A stretch of 61,224 bases of DNA, taken from NCBI GenBank assembly GCA_034696485.1, contig JAQIWT010000018.1, forward strand, positions 1-61,224, given 5' to 3'. Positions 24,525-36,852 of this stretch are shown here, piece after piece. Position 1 is the stretch's first letter. Every line of letters starts with the position of its first letter. The position numbers were made by a program, and so were the translations under genes. The notes beneath the pieces were generated by a model. The model was not told the origin of the DNA and ran no database searches. It was given only the letters and a program-made list of their open reading frames with translations. Origin of the DNA: Isohypsibius dastychi (Eukaryota; Tardigrada; Eutardigrada; Parachela; Isohypsibiidae).

Positions 24525-25786
24525 CCTTTTCGAACCAATTGTTCAATCTTTTCAAGCTTCGGTGGATCCACATGGAATTGTTGAAAATTTCCTGGATATT
24601 TTTCATCGTACGTCTTATAGAAAATTTATTGCCACAATGAGTGTTATGATTTTATCACTGTTAAGTCAATGGATACCTCAAACTTGACAACTCTTTATTC
24701 TTCAGCTGAGTTGCAAGCGGCATATCACTGAGGCTGCCGAGGAATCGTTTTAGTTTTTTCTGTGGCACGTAATGTTCTGGCAATCTGTGGGTATTGCTTC
24801 TATTGTGATAGATAGTTGTGATAAAAATTACACTGGTGATGGTTTTCCGATTGAGTTTGAAATGAACACGTGAATCTTAGTGAACAAGCATTGGCCTTTT
24901 CTTTAGGAAGTGGTATGTTGGCAGCTGGCGATGGCTGGACGCTGTATCAGCTGTTGGACGCTGGGTCAGCTGTGCCTGTTGAGTTCAGGGTAAGTTCTGA
25001 ACAACACTCCCGTGGACTGTACGAAACCCTCTACCATGGTAGTGAAACCTAAAGTTCCACGTGAAGTCATCTGACAGGCAACCGGAATCGTATTTGAGTG
25101 GTCTGGCTAACTCCGAACACCGTGACGTATAGCCCTTCTACCCAACATAATGTCGTTCGTGGTTTGGTGTTGTACGATCAGTACAACTGTTGAATGCTGG
25201 AAGCGGGGGGGGGGGGGACTTGAATCCACGGGTTGCGCAAACAATATAATCCAATCCGCAAACAATATAATCCTCCACTTATCCATTTGCGGTTTCGGCT
25301 ATTCGTTTGCTCTTTTGTTGATGGCTCACAGGCAAATACCCGCTGTACCAGTTCATCGGGTGACCGGAGCGAACGTGCTGCGTACCGCACCCTCACTACA
25401 GCAGTACTGAAGGAGTTTATGGCTTCAGCGTTGATGCGACCGATGTGAAATTCTGAGGATGACTATGGTGTCACTCAGATACTGATACACAACTCGTGAC
25501 ATTCCCTGTCCAGATCGGCATATCTAGAGCCACACTCACTCAAGTAACATGTACAGGGCATGAACAGACCCTCGGTATATGTAGTGTCTCAAAGCCGCAA
25601 TTTTAATGCGATGATATCTGTATATTTTCGTACATTTGATAAACACATGGCTGCATTCGTCGTGATTGTCCAAGGTTGCCACGATCATCGACATTGAGGG
25701 GTCATACTTTCTAGACTACATTTGTGTAATAAATTGAACCACTTCTTCCATTCAGTGAGTGCTTATATTGGAATCCTTGATCAGTC
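24525..25786. other. intergenic with poly-G and short tandem repeat
   Basis: No supported gene. A poly-G tract lies at about 25206-25217. The phrase gcaaacaatataatcc is repeated twice in tandem at about 25237-25274. An AATAAA-like sequence near 25728 just precedes the CFAP96 gene. Short open frames here lack splice partners. Confidence 0.4.
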
Positions 25787-27294
25787 ATGCCTTCGAGAAT
25801 GAGGATACCGGATATTAAAGCACCATATGATCCGACGAAACGAACTGATATGGAGAAGTTCGGGTTGTTTTTGGAAATGGGATACCTTCGCGGTCAGATT
25901 CCATTCATTGAACAAGAAACGGCCGGTGAATTTCGACCAGAGACGAAAAAAGGAAAACAAATGCTAGGACGTGGTCCGAAGACAAAAGCTGCCAAGCGAG
26001 ATTGTTACTTCGACAAAGTGGAACGACGAATTTTTGAGGGAGATGGAACTACTGACCCAGTTAGAGCACGTCATGTCGCACAAGTGGCGGCAAGGAAGCT
26101 GGATCTGGGTGGCAAATGGGACCCTCCTAGAGGAAAAATTGACCACAATGGCTTCAACACATTTTATGACACATTCGCCGGTCGCGTCAGCGCTTTCAGC
26201 TTTTCTTTGAAACCGAGACCTCCGAAGCCACCATACTTGCCGGACTTTGTAGCAGTGGCCCCAAAGAAAGGCACCTTCGGGTATCTTTTGGTAAACAGCC
26301 TATCGTTAACTATGTTTTAAACTGTGAAACTCATCGCTGCTCAAGATGACTACATCATCTACCTGGTGTATTTGGCATACGCAAGCAAAATTCATATTTA
26401 TTAAGCTCTACATCGGGTTTTCCACCCTTTGGGCCCGAAGCGAACAAGATTTATTTTGGTATGCATGGGGTCATTTTTCATCGGTTTTCTCTTTTCTAGC
26501 TGGAATGGATACACATTCAGCAAATTTCCCGTGCACATGCCTGATCCCTACGACGGTTCCCCGCTGCTGAAAGACAACATCGAAGGCTTAATAGAAGAGG
26601 AACAGGGTTTGAGGATGAAACGACCCGCTTTTTCACCCGGACAAGGAGTCGGGAGATTTTTTGATTCAAATCCGTATTTTGTCGCCAATCCTCCCACGGA
26701 GGCCGAAGCTAGGCCCACAAAGCCTAGACCAGCTTTCGAGCACGCATCTGCATTCATACCACCTGGCAGACCTAAGCCGGTATGAATGTTGTTACGTTGG
26801 CTTTCTACAGTATGTTGTCTCAAATTTTACGTTATAGTTAAAGAGCTCATACAAGCACTGGGGAGCATTCCACAGGCTAGACGATCTTGGTGGACTGTAC
26901 GTCGAAGCAAGCCGCAATCCATTCCGACCGGGATTTCACGGAAAGCAAACTCTCGCTCATCCTCTCGTGCCACCATCAGGAACAAAATCCGTTTTGGTTC
27001 CGGCCGTTACAGTGGTCAATATGGCAGGGTAAGCAATTTTTCTGTGAATATTAACAAGCCCATGAGAATGACCGTTCAAGGCAAATGGACACACGGAAAG
27101 CCGATAAGCAAGAGATTGTATATGGGGAGAATACAAAGCCCAGATCACCATTTCCGAAAGCACAGCGTGCTATGGAAAGACTGGAATCGAAAAATCACAA
27201 GATTAATCCAAAACTGTATAGAAAAGCTGAGGCAGTCATGCAGATAACACCAAAATATACAGAAGCTCCACTGAATAAACCATGGTTCAACTAG
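25787..27294 (+). CDS. CFAP96: CFAP96 (C4orf47-like) ciliary protein
   Basis: Exons 25787-26280, 26500-26779, 26838-27028 and 27081-27294 give 392 residues, somewhat longer than the human protein. The family order is preserved: KRTDMEKFGLFLEMGY, KGKQMLGRGPKT, YFDKVERRIFEGDG, FNTFYDTFAG, PKKGTFGW then NGYTFSKF, FFDSNPYF, AFIPPGRPKP and WGAFHRLDDLGG. CFAP96 is described as a centriolar/axonemal protein whose exact role is little known. There is no signal or membrane segment, and many short Pro/Gly/Lys-rich turns, as in microtubule-associated inner proteins. The last exon uses a weak acceptor (ttcaag), chosen because it keeps the frame to the final stop. Confidence 0.8.
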
Positions 27295-28120
27295 TTCTGT
27301 GCTGACGGACAACACTGGACTGTTGCACCCTCGTGGGATATCTAATACATTTAATATCCTCGTAAACATCGAAACGCCCTTTCTGGGAGAAGATAGAAAG
27401 CGATAACTACTGAGGATTCCAAAACTTATTTCAACGTTGGAAAATGATTTAGGTCGTGATTGAGTTTTGAAGTTCCGAGTTTCAGTTCGACCCATCTTTT
27501 GCACATTCGAAGATGGCTGTGGTAACCATCAATCCTGAATCCTGGTGCACTTTTAGTTAAATTAAAGATTAAAACGTTATAAAATGTTCTAGAAAAGCCT
27601 TAAGGTTTTTTAAGGTTTTTTTAAGGTTTTAATCCTTAAGGTTTGCCAATCTGTTGGACATGATTGAGAAACAATCTGAGAGAAAAAATATTTAGCGTTG
27701 TGAAAAAAATCGTTATCAAATGTTTTGTTATTTTTCCAGGAAAAATAGTTTTTTTTTTCTTGGGTTCTGAAATAGTTTTTCTGGAAAATTACATGCTGTG
27801 AAAATTTCCCCTTAGAGGTGTTGTTGCAAAAGGTATGACCGTTAATCCTGCCAACAAAAGAAAGGTGAACACTCCTCTTATAAGTCGGTAAGAAATGCGT
27901 AAGAAGATTCAAAGTACCAGCCTTCCCACCCAACCCCATCTTGGGGTAGGAGGGTGGGGGTGGGGAACTTGCAATTCGCTGAGTGGGGGCAACCAACGTC
28001 GAGCCACGCGAACGAAAAGAAATGTAAACGTATTCAGTCTCCAAGAAACTTGAAATTATCACGTTGTTCCACTGTTCAGAGATCTAAACTGTTTACGTGA
28101 CCATTTCCCGCATTCTATAC
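27295..28120. other. intergenic
   Basis: AT-rich, with a run of aaggtttttt-type short direct repeats at about 27598-27645 and a G-rich patch at about 27940-27965. Open frames on the minus strand (27145-28062) show no domain and I do not call them. Confidence 0.4.
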
Positions 28121-29296
28121 ATGGACAATACCCTGCTCTTAAATTTTGGCAACCCTGACCGCGATCTTGCAGACGAATTGCGAGTACTCGACGAAGTAAG
28201 CTTTCGTGTTTGTGTGTAACTTTGACTGTGTCGCATGTTCCAACTGTAACTTTCCAAAGGATAATGTCTGTACTTTACCAAGCGGCCGTGAAGTACGTCC
28301 CAATGACACAGAGCCGTTTTATGGCATACTGTCGACTGCTGAAGAGCAATACCTGGCAAACCCCATCGGAACACTGACACTTCATATCGTACACGCCAAA
28401 AGTTTGACAACGTCAGTCATATCACGTATATTCCCGAAAGCAGACATTCTCGATTACTACATTCGCGTAGATTTCGTAGACCGTCAGTTTTTCTCTAAGT
28501 TGATCATAGATGTTCCGGTTGAAAACGATCGAATAATTTTTGACTATCTCGTATCATTTTCCATTGAAGACATTGCTGTAAACGAGGGAAATGAATCTCA
28601 GACTATAATCTTTTATTTAATTGCCGTCGATGAACAAGACCCAAAACGCCACATTACTGTTGGCCGAGTGGAAAAACCCCTCTTGCAGTTCATAAGAAGT
28701 ATGGTGGCCAGCGAAATTTTGCTTCTGACACGTCCGGCTAAAATCAACCAGATCGATGGTGGTTATGAGGGAACGAGAGCTATGGGGACTCTTCTTATCA
28801 AATCAGCTTTTGCGTATGGAAAATTCGGGTATGGACATTCAAACCAGTTGTTGGATGAGAGAATGGTTGCCGCCGATGCCGTCAAGTAAAGTCAAATATT
28901 GAGACAACCAACTTGTTTGGTAATTTGTGATTCTGTTCCAGGCATTGTTTGTTCCCACGCTTTGCTCCGCCCCTGGATCGCATTCAGGAAGCAGGCCGAG
29001 TTTTACGTTTCAAACCATTGCGACCTCATCAAGTTTTCCAGTTTGATGTGCCTGACGTGAAAATCGGAAACCTCGTGTTGCGGATTGACCGCCCTGGGAC
29101 CGACGCAGAAGAACAGGCTATTAGAAACGCAATTCCGTGGCTGAACCCAAACTTCCAACAGATCAGACAGCAATCACAGGAAACATTCAATACCTGGCGG
29201 AACAAGCTTAACACTCTGGACAAAGGAACGACCAGGCGAATTGCATTTCTGAGAGAAACATGCGCCGCCGGTCCAGATCAAGTTTTGGATGACTGA
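28121..29296 (+). CDS. C2-domain protein
   Basis: Exons 28121-28195, 28260-28885 and 28942-29296 give 351 residues, starting MDNTLLLNFGN. Residues about 60-200 fit a C2 beta-sandwich: GTLTLHIVHAKSL (strand 1), DYYIRVDF (strand 3), LVSFSIED, IIFYLIAVDEQD and VGRVEKPL. C2 domains bind membranes or proteins, often through loop aspartates. The usual calcium-binding Asp clusters are only partly evident, so calcium dependence is doubtful. The C-terminal third (PRFAPPLDRI onward) contains a predicted helix QIRQQSQETFNTWRNKLNTL. Ciliary C2 proteins such as C2CD6 were considered, but I cannot assign an orthologue. The donor GTAAGC and acceptor ccaaag define the first exon. Confidence 0.72.
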
Positions 29297-29484
29297 AGTG
29301 TGTTCACTACTTCTTCAGGATTCGCTCGACTCCCGTTTGTTGTTTTTCGTAAGTTTGTTTTGTGTTCAGAATTTTTTATTTATGTTTAATGTTGCCATGA
29401 CCCAAGTGCAATAAGTTGGTGTTTTTGTTCAGTAAGAAGAATGATTTGTGCGTGTACATGTCCAGAAACAGCTGATGTTTTTTC

Positions 29485-32147
29485 ATGATGAACAGTAGTC
29501 CCCGAAACGATGCATCCATATCTTCACACAATCTTGAACCAAAGGAGGTGTCATCTTCTAAGCTGGAGATCATTCTGCTTGGAGATCCCGACTCACAGTC
29601 ATCCGCAGAAGAGGGGACCTCATGTGGATTCTTCTCGTACAGGGTCCCTTACCTCCAGCGATTCGCTAATATCAAAGTCTTCACCGGACTTTGTAGCCTA
29701 ATAATATTTCTGCAGTCTGCGATTACATCGGGATATACTTTTGCCGTATTGACGACCATCGAGAAGCAGTTCAATATTGCCAGCATTACCAGTGGATTAA
29801 TGGCCAGCGCTTACGAAGGTATCACCAGGTCAGAGAATAATATAACTCAGACGTCTGCAGTAGTACGAGGTAGCGTGCCAGGAGTTCGTCATTTTCAGAC
29901 TCGCTGTAGAAGCTGATCACCAGGTTTTTCTGGAGACTAAGCTCAATGTGAAAGTTGGTTACCCCGTTTTTGGAAACCGAGCATATTGATATTTGAAGAA
30001 CGAATCTGTGGTCAATTTCTGACACGCTACCTCGCACCGTCCTAATCCTCATCAAAGTTCACACGCGGCTGAGGTGAATGAAACTAATCGTCGATGACAA
30101 CTCATTGTTTGCAGTTGGAAATTTATTAACAATTCTATTCGTAAGTCACTACGGTGGTCGCCAACGGGTTCCAACATGGCTTGGAGGAGGAGCGTTTCTG
30201 ATGAGCTGCGGCGTGGCTCTTTTCACTGTTCCACATTTCCTCAAAATGGCGTACTTCCGAGAAGGATATGTGAACAGAGGATACACCGACACCCCTTGGG
30301 AGTTCTGCGATTCCGCCCGCAATGATTCAAAACAGGAAAACGATATTTGCAGCTCAGAAACAGGCGAACCGCATGGGTTTTACATCGCTTTGTTTGTTAT
30401 TGCGCAATTCACAATTGGAACAGGGATGGGTCCAGTGGCCACTATCGGTAAGGTAGGCCAACAGATTGACCGTTCAGTGCTCTACAGGTAGCATCAAAAA
30501 TGTTGGCTGAACAGGTGCAACGTACATAGATGATCACGTGATGCCCCGTGAAGCTTCGTCGTTTTATTTGTCGTTTATTTATGCTGGAGCTGCACTTGGA
30601 CCAGTGTTCGGCTATCTACTTGGTTCCCTGATGCTCACCGTGGATATCGGTGGTCATGCTGACATTGTTTCATCTATGCAAAACATGACTTCATATAGTT
30701 CAAATAATTGGAGCGGTGCGTGGTGGGGCGGTTATTTGTTCTTCTGCTTGGTACTACTTCAGCTTAGCTGGATAATCTGCCTATTTCCGAAAACCCTGCC
30801 TGGTGGCAGAAATCCGGAAGCAGCTGCTGGTCGCGTCGTTACCGAAAACACCAGTTTGATCGGACTGTACAAAGACATCAAACTGATACTTCGCACTCCA
30901 CAGTTTCTATTCGTGACGTTGGCGGTTACTTTTGAAAGTGGTGTCGCGTCCGGATTTTGTTTGTTCCTCCCAAAATATTTGGAGAGCCAATTCAATCTCG
31001 CAAAGCCCCTGGCGGGAACCCTTACGGGGAGTGTGGCGGTCCCCGCTGCTGCTCTCGGGGTCATCTGTGGGGGATGGCTAAACCGTCGATATAAACCGTC
31101 ACCGTTACGGCTCTCTAAAGTGATTCTGCAAATGGGAATGGTCTGCCTTGTTGCTTTCATTCCGTTGTTCTTTTTTTACTGTTCACCCGACCTCCCAAAA
31201 GGGGTGAACCTTAACATCAGACTGCCGGATAGAAGTGACGGTTTTGTACATGAAAGCTTTTGTTCCGCAGAATGTGACTGTCTTTCAACAACCTATCAGG
31301 TAAGCCAGCTATGCGAACTGCATGTCGGAATAGATCCTGAATGTGTTGCTGCAGCCAGTTTGCGATGAGTTGGAGCAGACAACCTATTTATCTCCTTGTA
31401 CAGCTGGTTGCACGGAAAAGTTGAATCATGGATTTGGTAGCTGTTCGTGTGTGGAATCTGGAGTGGTCGTTGACGGACAGTGTCCCACGAAATGCATGAT
31501 AACATTTGTTCTGTTTCTCTTGGACATATTTCTCATGGGTAAAGCGGGATTTGAAAGCGGGATTCTCATGGGATTTTAAATATGATACCTGGTTGATAGC
31601 GCAAAAATTTACTTTGATGTAATCTGTTTCTCACATGAACAAAGAGTTCAGCTTTTTTCTTTCCGTAGCTTTTTGCTTCGGGAACACACATCTGCCAATC
31701 ATTCTTCTCACCATGCGATCCGTCAAGACGCACTGCAAATCCCTGGCACTGGCAATGCAAGTTTTAATTGTTCGTCTGATCGCTTTCATCCCCGCACCTA
31801 TAATCTTCGGACATTTCATTGACCATTCGTGTATCAGATGGTCAGCCAGTGAATGTCAGACAGGGGACACAACGGGAGCCTGCATGTTCTATGACCTGGA
31901 TCGGTTTCACATGTACTATATCAGCCTGGCATGTGCAATGCATGTTGCTAGCTGCGTCTTCCTCTGGCTGAACTACTTTGTAATCAGGCGAGACACACGG
32001 GAGACTTCGGAACTGTCGTTAGAGGATAAACTGGAAGGGGAAAATGAAGATGCACAATTATCCACAGTGGCTTCGCTGGGGCCAATGCGCGGAGCGTTGG
32101 TCCACATCGCCCCGCAGAGGGCTCATGTTAGTTTTGTTGTTGCTTGA
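29485..32147 (+). CDS. OATP/SLCO organic anion transporter
   Basis: Exons 29485-29818, 30115-30447, 30515-31299, 31355-31538 and 31669-32147 give 704 residues, normal for the family. OATPs are 12-helix plasma-membrane exchangers for bile salts, hormones and other organic anions. Diagnostic features are EVGNLLTILFVSHYGGR after helix 2, GATYIDDHV, the OATP signature NNWSGAWWGGYLFF at helix 6, and the Cys-rich Kazal-like extracellular loop (CSAECDCL, CDELEQTTYLSPCTAGC, CSCVESG). Late helices follow, with LPIILLTMRSV. N- and C-termini are hydrophilic and cytosolic. Introns are 55-296 nt. Two ATGs are adjacent at the start (MMNSS). Confidence 0.93.
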
Positions 32148-32973
32148 CACATCAGATTATGTGAGTGCAGAATGTTAAGGCCTTGGTACATGACTGTTTC
32201 CGATATGACTCACTAATCTTAGAAGTTAATAAAATGTGTCAAAAAGACAAAAAGATCCAAATACATTTTAAGCTTTTTGTTAAACATGAAGATCTTCCCT
32301 GCTGCCCCTCGCGCGTGTGGGATATTTGCTACTACCATAGTGTCATCTGCATCAGCACATCAGCACAGTTCTAAACCAGAAATCCAAGTCTGGCTTACAA
32401 TCGAAATGTCACGAATTCTAGTAAGTCAGAATGTCCCTACCGATTCATTGCGCGAACAATTTATCATGGTCAACAGGTCCTTGTTTTGAATTGTTTTTAA
32501 TAGACATGGCACATATTTGGCAAAGATATGGCACAGGTATAGCATAGATATGGATTGACCGCCTCCATGCGAGGTAAATTCAGTGAGTAACGCCCGGGTC
32601 AGTGTGAATCATGTCTGGTCTCTGTCTATCTCACTGGCCCGGTGGTCACACTGATTTTGAAACGCATGGAGGCGGTTAATCCCGAGAACGGAGTACCCGT
32701 AAAGACGTCGGATGATTCTGTGATTTCTCAGAATACGAATATCTGGCAAAGTGCAAAATGGCAGATGTCGGTCAATATTGTACGGCTGATATATACCATA
32801 ATTGCACCATTAGTTACCTAGGAAATATTGCACAACAATCTTTTAGTAAACAGCAAATTTATTTTTTCTATGATGTAATTCATCCTTATTAACACGCATG
32901 TTTGTAATACTTTCAGAACCCTGTACTATTTATTCTTAGCAAAACGTAACACGCGGGCGTTTCGACCCTTGGA
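32148..32973. other. intergenic with foldback repeat
   Basis: No coding exon supported. Contains a tandem-like phrase (agatatgg / catagatatgg) at about 32515-32552 and the imperfect foldback 32552-32682; the remainder is AT-rich. Confidence 0.4.
32552..32682. repeat. 131-bp imperfect foldback element
   Basis: The ends are inverted copies: ggattgaccgcctccatgcg on the left against cgcatggaggcggttaatcc on the right (one mismatch in 20). Weaker pairing continues inward for about 25 nt (cccgggtcag / ccggtggtcac). No open frame and no clear target-site duplication were seen. Possibly a degraded miniature inverted-repeat transposon. Confidence 0.55.
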
Positions 32974-34121
32974 ATGATCGCGTCCAGGAAAGCAGTGTCT
33001 TTCATCAAGCATGTGATTCTATTTGGATTGTGCAGTTCTTTTCTGACCGGTTCGATGCAATACATTTGCGATCTGATTTGCGGACTGACGACTCTTTCTC
33101 TTACAGCTGATGCCATCAAGTGTGTGGTGTGCTCATCGCGAGAAGACCAAAATGGAAATGGCATTTCTTATCAAGGAGCAGCTCGTTGTACAGATTCACA
33201 AAATTCGCCTCTTTTGAAAGATTGTCCGCAAGCCACGCATTGTTACACTTACCATGGAAAAGCTTTTGAATATCTCAAAAAACCGAATGCTCAACCTGTA
33301 CAGCTCAAACAATACTCAAGTTAGTTTGACTTTGGCACACGTTTTTTTGCTGGGTGGGAAGATCAAGTTTTTGTCAGGCTGGACAGACAAAGGATGCTAC
33401 ACAGATAAAATCCCGCAAAGAAGGACAGGTCCGTCCAAAACAGGCTATGTGCTGCAGACCAAGCGCAGTGTCATCTTCGATGACTTGGACGCCTCGTTCG
33501 ACCAGTCTAATGGGAACGGATGTACCCAGCTAGAGTACAATGGCGCTACCCAGTTTGTCACTCACCCTATGGATCCATATTTGCTACCAATCAGTGGCTT
33601 GATGTGTGTCTGTAACGATGATGGGTGCAACAGCGTTTCTGTGAATGGAGATGGTCCAGTGGGAAAGCAAGTTGCTGGTAGGTTGATTCGATATAGAGAC
33701 TTTTGCGTGCGTCATCTTTTGGTCCATGGTAGCGCATCAGGCTGAAGCTCCAATCGAGAATCAGCCTCCGGAATCCGATGTTCCTCCTGTTGGAGCTGAG
33801 GCAGCCACGCCAAACGACGAGGGGCCAGCTCTGGTTCAGCTTGAGGGTCCAACTGACACTGGGGGCGAGTCCCCAAGGCCAGAGGAGCCTACCGAATTCA
33901 GCTCATCAGATGGCGAAATAACTCGAAGATCAGGCGGTGAAAGTAAGGGGTTGTCGATGGGAGTCCTGATTGGAATCATTATCGCGGCCCTGTTCTTAAT
34001 CCTGGGAGTTTGCGTGTTGAGCTGTATACTCTGCTGCCCGCATGCTTGGGAAGATACCAAAGATAAGGTCACGGAAAAAATTGATGACATTAAGGACAAG
34101 ATCGAGGTTGTGGTGAAGTGA
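32974..34121 (+). CDS. Ly6/uPAR (three-finger) type I membrane protein
   Basis: Exons 32974-33049, 33107-33319, 33378-33677 and 33733-34121 give 325 residues. A signal peptide (MIASRKAVSF... ending near FLTADA) precedes ten cysteines that start with KCVVC and finish CVCNDDGCN, the usual Ly6/three-finger beginning and end. The spacing is longer than in typical 80-residue domains, with an insert between the second and third loops. A Pro/Glu-rich linker follows (about residues 200-260), then one transmembrane helix (MGVLIGIIIAALFLILGV), a Cys cluster (CILCC, possible palmitoylation) and a short amphipathic cytosolic tail (VTEKIDDIKDKIEVVVK). Most Ly6 proteins are GPI-anchored or secreted, so the transmembrane form is less usual. 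Ligand unknown. Confidence 0.8.
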
Positions 34122-34490
34122 GATTCAAGTCTGAAATCTGAGATGTGTGTCCTGCGTTTGTCTTCGGCAATCCAGTATGGATGCCATTTGACTTCTGTTA
34201 ATTCCTGGGAGATCAAGTTTTCAATGATCAGCACAGCGTGTCAAGAAAATGCAATAGCTTTTTTTATGAGTGGGGTAACCTTGATGCTAGTCTGTTCAAA
34301 CTGATGCAACATTCCATGGGGTCATGTTTCGGGTAGTGCACTTAAATGGTGAGCTACGAAGTTTTTTTCGATATTTATTCTAGCTTTTGCCTGCATGGTT
34401 CAAGTATCTTTATTCAAACGTAGCTTTGAAAGCAGTGTTAGGGGATTAAGAGTAGAAATTATGCATGGCAGGCAAAATTGTAGAATCCCG
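34122..34490. other. convergent 3' intergenic
   Basis: Spacer between the stops of the Ly6-type and CBM14 genes. No exon or repeat was recognised. Confidence 0.4.
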
Positions 34491-35372
34491 TTAGTTTCCA
34501 AGAAGCAGCCAGTTTTCGTGGTACAGTCGAGAATTGGAATAATCGTAGTAGCTCTGAGACCTGAAACATATTGTTGTATAGCTGTGAAACAATGCATGGC
34601 CGTGCGGGTAGTTCAGTCTTACTTCGAGCAGTCCACATTGAAGAAATAGTCACAGGTCAGCGTTATCTGGTTGAACAGCTATAGAATACAAAACTTGATC
34701 AGTAAAAGTAGCTCACCCAAACTTCATCTTACAGTAGTATTTGGGCACACAAATCCATAAATGTTGCCAAACTGGTCGCATCGTCGAAATACTGAAACAA
34801 GAAGTGATAAGTTGGGTATGAAATGCTGCTTCAAACTCACCTTACCTTGACACTGAAAATCGACATCAGCATAAAAACCAGGTTGGCGCATTTGATCACA
34901 TCGAATGCGCGTTTGCTCCGGCACTGCGCTCATTGTTGGAAAATCGACTCCTGGCACTGAATTCTCCATCATTATCTGGATTTCTTCAGCACTCAGCGAT
35001 CCTCGACCTCTCATGTTTTCCAAAGCCGCCCATGGATTTTCATTCTGTAGCGGGGCTGATCCTGCCTCACGAACCAGTGATCGCACCGGACTTTTTCCCG
35101 CAACACTTTGTACTCTTGGGTTCGCTCGGATGTTCACCTTCGCCTGAACGCGTGTTTGAGTAGTTTTTGGCGGTGAGGTTGTCGTCGTCGGCCTTGTAGC
35201 TGTGGTCGTTGACATTGCTCTTCTTTGATAGAAGTTCTAAAAATTCCAGTATTATTATGATAACGGATTCTTGGAAACGTACCGAAACATATTTGTAAAA
35301 TAAGAATTCGATACACACCTGTGCGGAGATGAACGTTGCAGTACATAACACAAGAATCAAGACGGAATTCAT
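34491..35372 (-). CDS. secreted CBM14 (peritrophin-A) chitin-binding protein
   Basis: Exons in transcription order are 35372-35319, 35236-34846, 34791-34733, 34678-34623 and 34560-34491; they give 209 residues. The signal peptide is MNSVLILVLCTATFISAQ. A Thr/Pro/Lys/Arg-rich linker of about 100 residues leads to one CBM14 domain at about residues 120-190. Its six cysteines are spaced 15-5-10-12-7, with aromatic landmarks PGFYAD, VFRRC, YGFVCPNTTLF and CDYFFNVDC, all family-typical. The C-terminus continues YYDYSNSRLYHENW. Such proteins bind chitin in cuticle or peritrophic matrix of ecdysozoans. The last exon could start earlier at a second acceptor; the chosen one gives the family-like VDCSKSQSYY. 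Confidence 0.85.
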
Positions 35373-36852
35373 TTTGCAGTAAATAAGTTGTCAAGATGAT
35401 TTGAAGAATTTCCGGAGCTATTCGTTTTTGAACAAGAAATTTTCTTCGGTGTTTGAACAAGTTTTTTACGGATTTATATACAGCTGGATGCAATTTAGAA
35501 GAAATTGACTGAATAAGGAATACGCACAAAGTCACCATAAGTGCAATAAGCCATTGTTGAAAATGTAATTGCACTAAAAGTTGGCGCAAGGTGGGCAATT
35601 AAATCAAGCAGATCTTTTCACTCGACTATTCTGTGCTGAAACAGCTTGGAAACTTTATTCTGTATGATGGTAGTTCCACTCACCCAAGATCAAGTTATGT
35701 CACAAGAAGCGTTCCACATCGTTGGACATCTTTTATTGGGGGACGTCACTCTAAGTAGTTCCTGTTTTCAGGTGTTAGATGTTCACAAACTCGTTAAAAC
35801 GATGAATAGCGCAAAGGCGGAAGAGGTCAGAACCATCTGGATCGAATGCAAAAATTACATCACACAATTATTGTTTTTTCTTATAAGGCTGTTTATGGTC
35901 CTCGGTGACCCGTGTTCCTTGAACTCATTATGTCAGCTATCAGCTAGATGTGTGCCCTGCATGGCAAATTTCAGACTACGCATAATCGATGTTCATCTTT
36001 ATCCCAACATTTCCGGCGGTGTCACCAGAAACAACAGTGTCACCCACAGATTTATATGAATGGTGTTCGGAGGTACAGCGGAAAGGCCACTGTTACACCA
36101 TTATCATAAATCTATTCCAGACGGCCGAAATCGAAAGTGCGCCGGTTTAACTTGTTGTGAGCGCACCTCAATAGGGAATAATTCACGACTAGCCTGGTGC
36201 GATAGTAGATGCGGTCCATTTGCTGTTTGGTAAGCCCTGGTCACGTGAGCCTCAGCCTCTCGTTGAGTCCGTTGAAGACCGCAAGTTTAAGAATTTGCGA
36301 TTTAAGATACCGAGCACCCAGGTGATTCCCAGGAATGTTGCGATGTTTCCTTTCTAGTTCCATGGTCCAGACGGACATGACCGTGGATTGTAAACGTGAG
36401 CAAACGAAAGGAGATGTCAAAGAACCACTGTTCGTATCCGAAGCAGAAGATACGAGTTCTGCAACTTGGATTTTCGAGCAGCTGTAAAAATGCAGTAGGA
36501 TGCATGTAGGGTGTTTGTTTTGACAGTCGGAAAATTTAATTTTGTCCCAGAACAGGTTATTATTTTACAAATATACCGATCGAAGATATTCAACCCGCAT
36601 GCAAAATAACATAGTCAATTCGCAAAAATCCATCTTATAACAGTTGGAAACTCACATAAAAAACTGGAGAAGGGTTTATAATTCACCGCGTACACTCTTG
36701 AGATTGGGTAGACTACTTCACAGAGAAGGCATAAAACCATAAAATGTTCAAATGAGATCAGGTATCCCGTCACACTAAGGAACAGTTGAATCACACGGTA
36801 GTTCTTTTCTGTCTAGGCGTTAGTTTAAAATCTAACTGCTTTGCTTGGCGTA
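35373..36852. other. intergenic
   Basis: Upstream of the CBM14 gene and downstream of the orphan membrane protein. A 137-codon plus-strand frame (35646-36059) starts with ATG but has no recognised domain, and I leave it uncalled. No repeats recognised. Confidence 0.35.
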
